Source: Thermincola ferriacetica (lineage in GTDB: Bacteria; Bacillota; Thermincolia; Thermincolales; Thermincolaceae). Taken from it: a stretch of 64,000 nt of DNA. The notes beneath the pieces were generated by a model. The model ran no database searches. It had not been told where the DNA came from and saw only the letters and a list, made by a program, of their open reading frames with translations. The stretch spans positions 1 to 64,000 of the forward strand of contig NZ_LGTE01000010.1 of the NCBI RefSeq assembly GCF_001263415.1, written 5' to 3'. Below, in pieces: positions 61,669-64,000 of this stretch (within the stretch, counting starts at the first letter, position 1; every line of letters starts with the position of its first letter). The position numbers were made by a program, and so were the translations under genes.

Positions 61669-62047
61669 CAGCAAAAGGTATAAAGAGTGGTTTGCCATGG
61701 CGGAAAAGGACTTGAAAAGCGCAAAAATTCTGTTTGAACATGATGCGGACTATGGAATTGTTTGTTTTCACTGCCAACAGGCCATTGAAAAATACCTGAA
61801 AGGGTACCTGATTTTAAAATCGGGTGAGTTGATTGAAGGACACAGCCTCGTGAAATTATGCAAGAAAGCAAGCCAATTTGACGAAACCTTTAAATCCCTT
61901 GTTAAGGATTGTGCTTTTGTTAATGCGTTTTATATAGAGACCAGGTATCCAGCCGAGGATTCCTTGGTTGTATCGAAGGAAGAAGTTGAAGAATGTTTCA
62001 GAATAGTAAACGATATTGTTGGTAAGGTAAACAAAGAGATTGAATAA
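61661..62047 (+). CDS. HEPN-domain protein (toxin)
   Basis: The 128-residue helical product has AEKDLKSAKILFEHDADYGIVCFHCQQAIEKYLKGYLI and ends VNAFYIETRYPAEDS, the HEPN layout. The Arg in ETRYP is at the place of the RNase motif, but the usual Rx4-6H spacing is not obvious, so nuclease activity is uncertain. GTG start, overlapping the MNT gene: a two-gene toxin-antitoxin pair. Confidence 0.85.
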   Translation: MVDSKRYKEWFAMAEKDLKSAKILFEHDADYGIVCFHCQQAIEKYLKGYLILKSGELIEGHSLVKLCKKASQFDETFKSLVKDCAFVNAFYIETRYPAEDSLVVSKEEVEECFRIVNDIVGKVNKEIE

Positions 62048-62069
62048 GCAGGTGGCTTATGAATTTAGG

Positions 62070-62700
62070 TGACCGTAGAGGATGTCCACAAGATGCTGAG
62101 AGACCTTTTTAAGGATACTACAGGGTATTTTTGAGGCTGAAATAGAAGAACATTTAGGCTACAAAAAACATGGTATTGACGGAAATAATTCCGGTAACAG
62201 CCGTAACGGTTACAGCGAAAAGACTATCAAATCAAGGTTTAGAAAAACAAGAGTTATAATACCCAGGGACCGTAACGGCGAGTTCGAACCTCAGATTATT
62301 AAAAAGAATCATAAACAAGGCTGCTTACAATACAGTATTTCCGTAAACAGAAATTCAACTATGTGTCATCCATCAAATCCGGAACTCTTTGAAGTATGTT
62401 CCATACAAGGAGCAGAAACTTTTGATGGCTGATTTAAAGAAAGTGTACCAGGCTTTAACCATCGAAGAAGCCGAGATGGCCTTTGAGGACTTCAAAGGAA
62501 AATGGGGTAAAAAACACCCAATTATAATCAGGTTCTGGGAAAATAATTGGCTTGAATTAACGGCTTACTTCAAGTATCCCTATGAGATCCGGAGAATTAT
62601 ATATACAACCAACATAATCGAAGGCTATTACCGGCAATTACGGAAGGTGACAAAAACAAAAACGGCATATCCCACCGATGACGCTTTAAGGAAAAGTTGA
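62070..62700 (+). pseudogene. IS256-family transposase remnant
   Basis: The first part reads VEDVHKMLRDLFKDT then EAEIEEHLGYKKH and NNSGNSRNGYSEKTIKSRFRKTRV, the N-terminus of an IS256/Mutator transposase. The next readable part, AYNTVFP-stop-TEIQLCVIHQIRNSLKYVPYKEQ, comes from the middle of the protein. The last, YEIRRIIYTTNIIEGYYRQLRKVTKTK, comes from near the C-terminus. The stretch with the first catalytic Asp is missing and frames shift. Terminal inverted repeats were not found. Confidence 0.88.
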
Positions 62701-62956
62701 TGTACGAATTCATCCTGGTAACCCTAAAACAATATCATGGTATGACGGAGTGAAATATTGTTCACGAGACATTGGTAAATTGGTCTTAGACACGGATGAC
62801 ACATTTGAATTTATAGATACTCAAGGAATAGTTTATCGAATTGAGAAAGCCAATCTTAGCAATTTCCAGAAAATTGTCGATAGGTTATGGGCACCAGATC
62901 CTGATTTAATAAAAACAGATGCCGATGTTCAAAGGTATATCCTGAATGTTGAATAA
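62690..62956 (+). pseudogene. Gene end truncated at the IS256 remnant
   Basis: An open frame without a convincing start begins at the IS256 remnant and reads VDVRIHPGNPKTISWYDG then VKYCSRDIGKLVLDTDD and ends YILNVE. A GTG at 62750 could allow a 68-residue product. The family is not recognised. The IS probably removed the 5' part. Confidence 0.45.
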
Positions 62957-62978
62957 GATTTAAAATTTCAAAGTTTGA

Positions 62979-63007
62979 ACTTCCTTAACCCCGTAAGGGA
63001 CGGAACC
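62979..63007 (+). CRISPR. Orphan CRISPR-like repeat 2
   Basis: ACTTCCTTAACCCCG then TAAGGGACGGAACC matches the unit at 54544-54573 at all but four or five positions, one of them a lost G in the dyad. Single unit; no neighbouring repeat or cas gene. The rest of 62957-63208 holds only the 13-base tandem repeat. Confidence 0.55.
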
Positions 63008-63068
63008 ATTTTATTGTTTTTACTCGGCATAAATGGCAAGAAATTGCCCAAGTTACCTGACTTTGGTG

Positions 63069-63094
63069 GTTAGACAAAATAGTTAGACAAAATA
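63069..63094 (+). repeat. Two tandem 13-base units
   Basis: GTTAGACAAAATA occurs twice without a gap. Function is unknown; possibly a slippage product or a binding site. Confidence 0.7.
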
Positions 63095-63208
63095 CAGCCG
63101 AACAGCAGCATCCTTCTGCTAAGCAATCGATTAATCGGTTAAAGATGCACTCGTAGACTTAATATGGTAAAATGAGTATATATTTTAAAGATTTAAGGGT
63201 GAGTTAAA

Positions 63209-63364
63209 TTGACAACCGGACCGAGAACTGTAACAGGACAACTTTTTACCTCAAACGTGATAGGATTACGCAAACTGAAAGTTGATGCTGAAATTATACA
63301 AATTATGAGTGGGGGCATGTACCACCTCAAGTTTGGTGGCACAAATATGAAAAACAGTTTTTAG
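63209..63364 (+). CDS. Possible 51-residue protein
   Basis: A TTG with AAGGGTGAG five bases upstream opens a 51-codon frame starting MTTGPRTVTGQLFTSNVIG and ending TNMKNSF. A TAAAAT-type -10 lies upstream near 63170. Nothing is recognised. Between its end and 63572 I see no gene, only a TGCGGGCA/TGCCCGCA inverted pair (63413-63420, 63485-63492) and a possible sigma-E-type -10 (CATATAAT, 63517-63524). Confidence 0.35.
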   Translation: MTTGPRTVTGQLFTSNVIGLRKLKVDAEIIQIMSGGMYHLKFGGTNMKNSF

Positions 63365-63571
63365 ACGTTTTTTTGTAAGGTGGGGTTCTAATCAGGCAAA
63401 CAAAATAAAAACTGCGGGCAGGCAAAAACAGGTGAACTTAACTCAACTCTCCGCATATTAACAATCAAGCGGTAAACTTAAGATTGCCCGCAAAGTCTTC
63501 TTTGATAATAAAAATGCATATAATTATTCAGGGTTAAAGTTGAGGTTGGCAGTAAAAATGTGGAGACGTGC

Positions 63572-63785
63572 GTGGATATTCTCAGGGATTTGAGGCAGTA
63601 CCAGGAACAAGAAAAAGCCCTATACTGGGAAGGGACTTTTGCGAATTACCTGAATCTGGTACAGGAACGGCCCGAAATTTGCCGGTTAGCTCATGCCAGG
63701 GTTTACAATGTCGGATCCCAGAGCTAACAGGTTTGACGGGGAATTAAACATAGCCAACCGTGGAATTATGGAATTTCAGGAGATG
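63572..63785 (+). pseudogene. prkA: prkA remnant (sporulation-type serine kinase)
   Basis: PrkA is a protein kinase/AAA+ protein of about 630 residues expressed in spore formers. The first frame, GTG with GGAGA upstream, reads VDILRDLRQYQEQEKALYW then [27 protein letters not shown], the PrkA N-terminus, and stops at 63727. The second, shifted frame reads [18 protein letters not shown] then IMEFQEML, the PrkA region near its Walker B. Several hundred residues between them and the rest of the gene are gone. Confidence 0.75.
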
Positions 63786-63867
63786 CTCAGCCCCAAACAA
63801 CGTTTGAGACAGCCCGGATGTTCAGGGCTTTCGCGCGTAGTGGAGGGGAAAAGGTTGCGACATAGCA

Positions 63868-63897
63868 AAACCGGCCAAAATATGGCCGGTTTTTTTG
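63868..63897 (+). terminator. Terminator after the prkA remnant
   Basis: AAACCGGCC (63868-63876) pairs with GGCCGGTTT (63884-63892) around a seven-base loop, followed by TTTTT. Confidence 0.9.
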
Positions 63898-64000
63898 TAC
63901 CAAAATGGTTTTGCCACCAGAACAACCTAATGACTTCAGCTCGTGGTAAAGTCTGTTGCAGTTGAAAATTGCTTTAGCCATTTGGACCTTCAGGTAATCT

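Noticed and set aside
54544..63007. A true CRISPR array with cas genes
   Set aside because: Each repeat occurs once, no spacers at regular distance and no cas gene are present in the window.
63787..63981. 64-codon minus-strand frame at the window end
   Set aside because: Its start ([15 protein letters not shown]) faintly recalls IS21-type transposases, but it runs antisense through the terminator and the prkA remnant, so I did not list it.

Overview
The window looks like a chromosomal segment of a spore-forming, anaerobic, menaquinone-using Clostridia bacterium, most plausibly Peptococcaceae/Desulfotomaculum-like. This is inferred from gene content and order: a FapR-controlled fab operon running into rnc-smc-ftsY, the ylxM-ffh-rpsP-rimM-trmD-rplS-lepB-rbgA-rnhB block, an 11-subunit nuo operon without nuoEFG, menG, a B12-riboswitch-controlled cobT, a sigma-H/Spo0A-type promoter and a prkA remnant. 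Many starts are TTG or GTG with strong AGGAGG-type Shine-Dalgarno (SD) sites. No rRNA or tRNA gene was seen.

Layout. 1-231: edge of a dispersed repeat. 0.2-2 kb: pta, a YceD-family gene, rpmF. 2.1-12.5 kb: fapR-plsX-fabH-fabK-fabD-fabG-acpP-fabK-like-fabF-rnc-radical SAM-menG. 12.5-13.9 kb: two small minus-strand genes, a hairpin covering a ribosome binding site, and a long inverted repeat matching the sequence at base 1. 13.9-15.3 kb: cobT (minus) with a cobalamin riboswitch and terminator. 15.4-22.3 kb: a GGDEF protein, smc, a duplicated JAMM-like protein, ftsY. 22.3-27.4 kb: five genes for methylthioadenosine and S-adenosylhomocysteine recycling. 27.5-29.6 kb: a sporulation-promoter small protein, and pit with its DUF47 partner behind a PHO-box-like array. 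29.6-38.9 kb: the SRP, 30S-maturation, tRNA-methylation and secretion block, then an HD-GYP protein. 39-48.9 kb: nuoABCDHIJKLMN. 48.9-54.1 kb: yraN, comM, a small membrane protein, a degenerate NtrC-type regulator and speE.

From about 54.1 kb to the end the window changes from compact housekeeping operons to accessory and decayed DNA. It contains two orphan CRISPR-like repeats, paralogous coiled-coil proteins, remnants of an S-layer (SLH) gene, BrxA/DUF1819, IS256 and prkA genes, a frameshifted ADP-ribosylglycohydrolase next to an unnamed conserved gene, two extracytoplasmic proteins, and an intact-looking MNT/HEPN toxin-antitoxin pair.

The best candidate for an under-described system is the 22.3-27.4 kb cluster. 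The MtnP-type protein carries Thr-Asn where adenine-specific MTA phosphorylases have Thr-Asp, and it sits with a deaminase (MtaD), MtnA and a class II aldolase. This suggests a route that deaminates MTA first and then cleaves the sugar to dihydroxyacetone phosphate plus methylthioacetaldehyde. Also notable are the regulator at 51.5 kb that has lost its GAFTGA motif and the tandem JAMM-like protein before ftsY.
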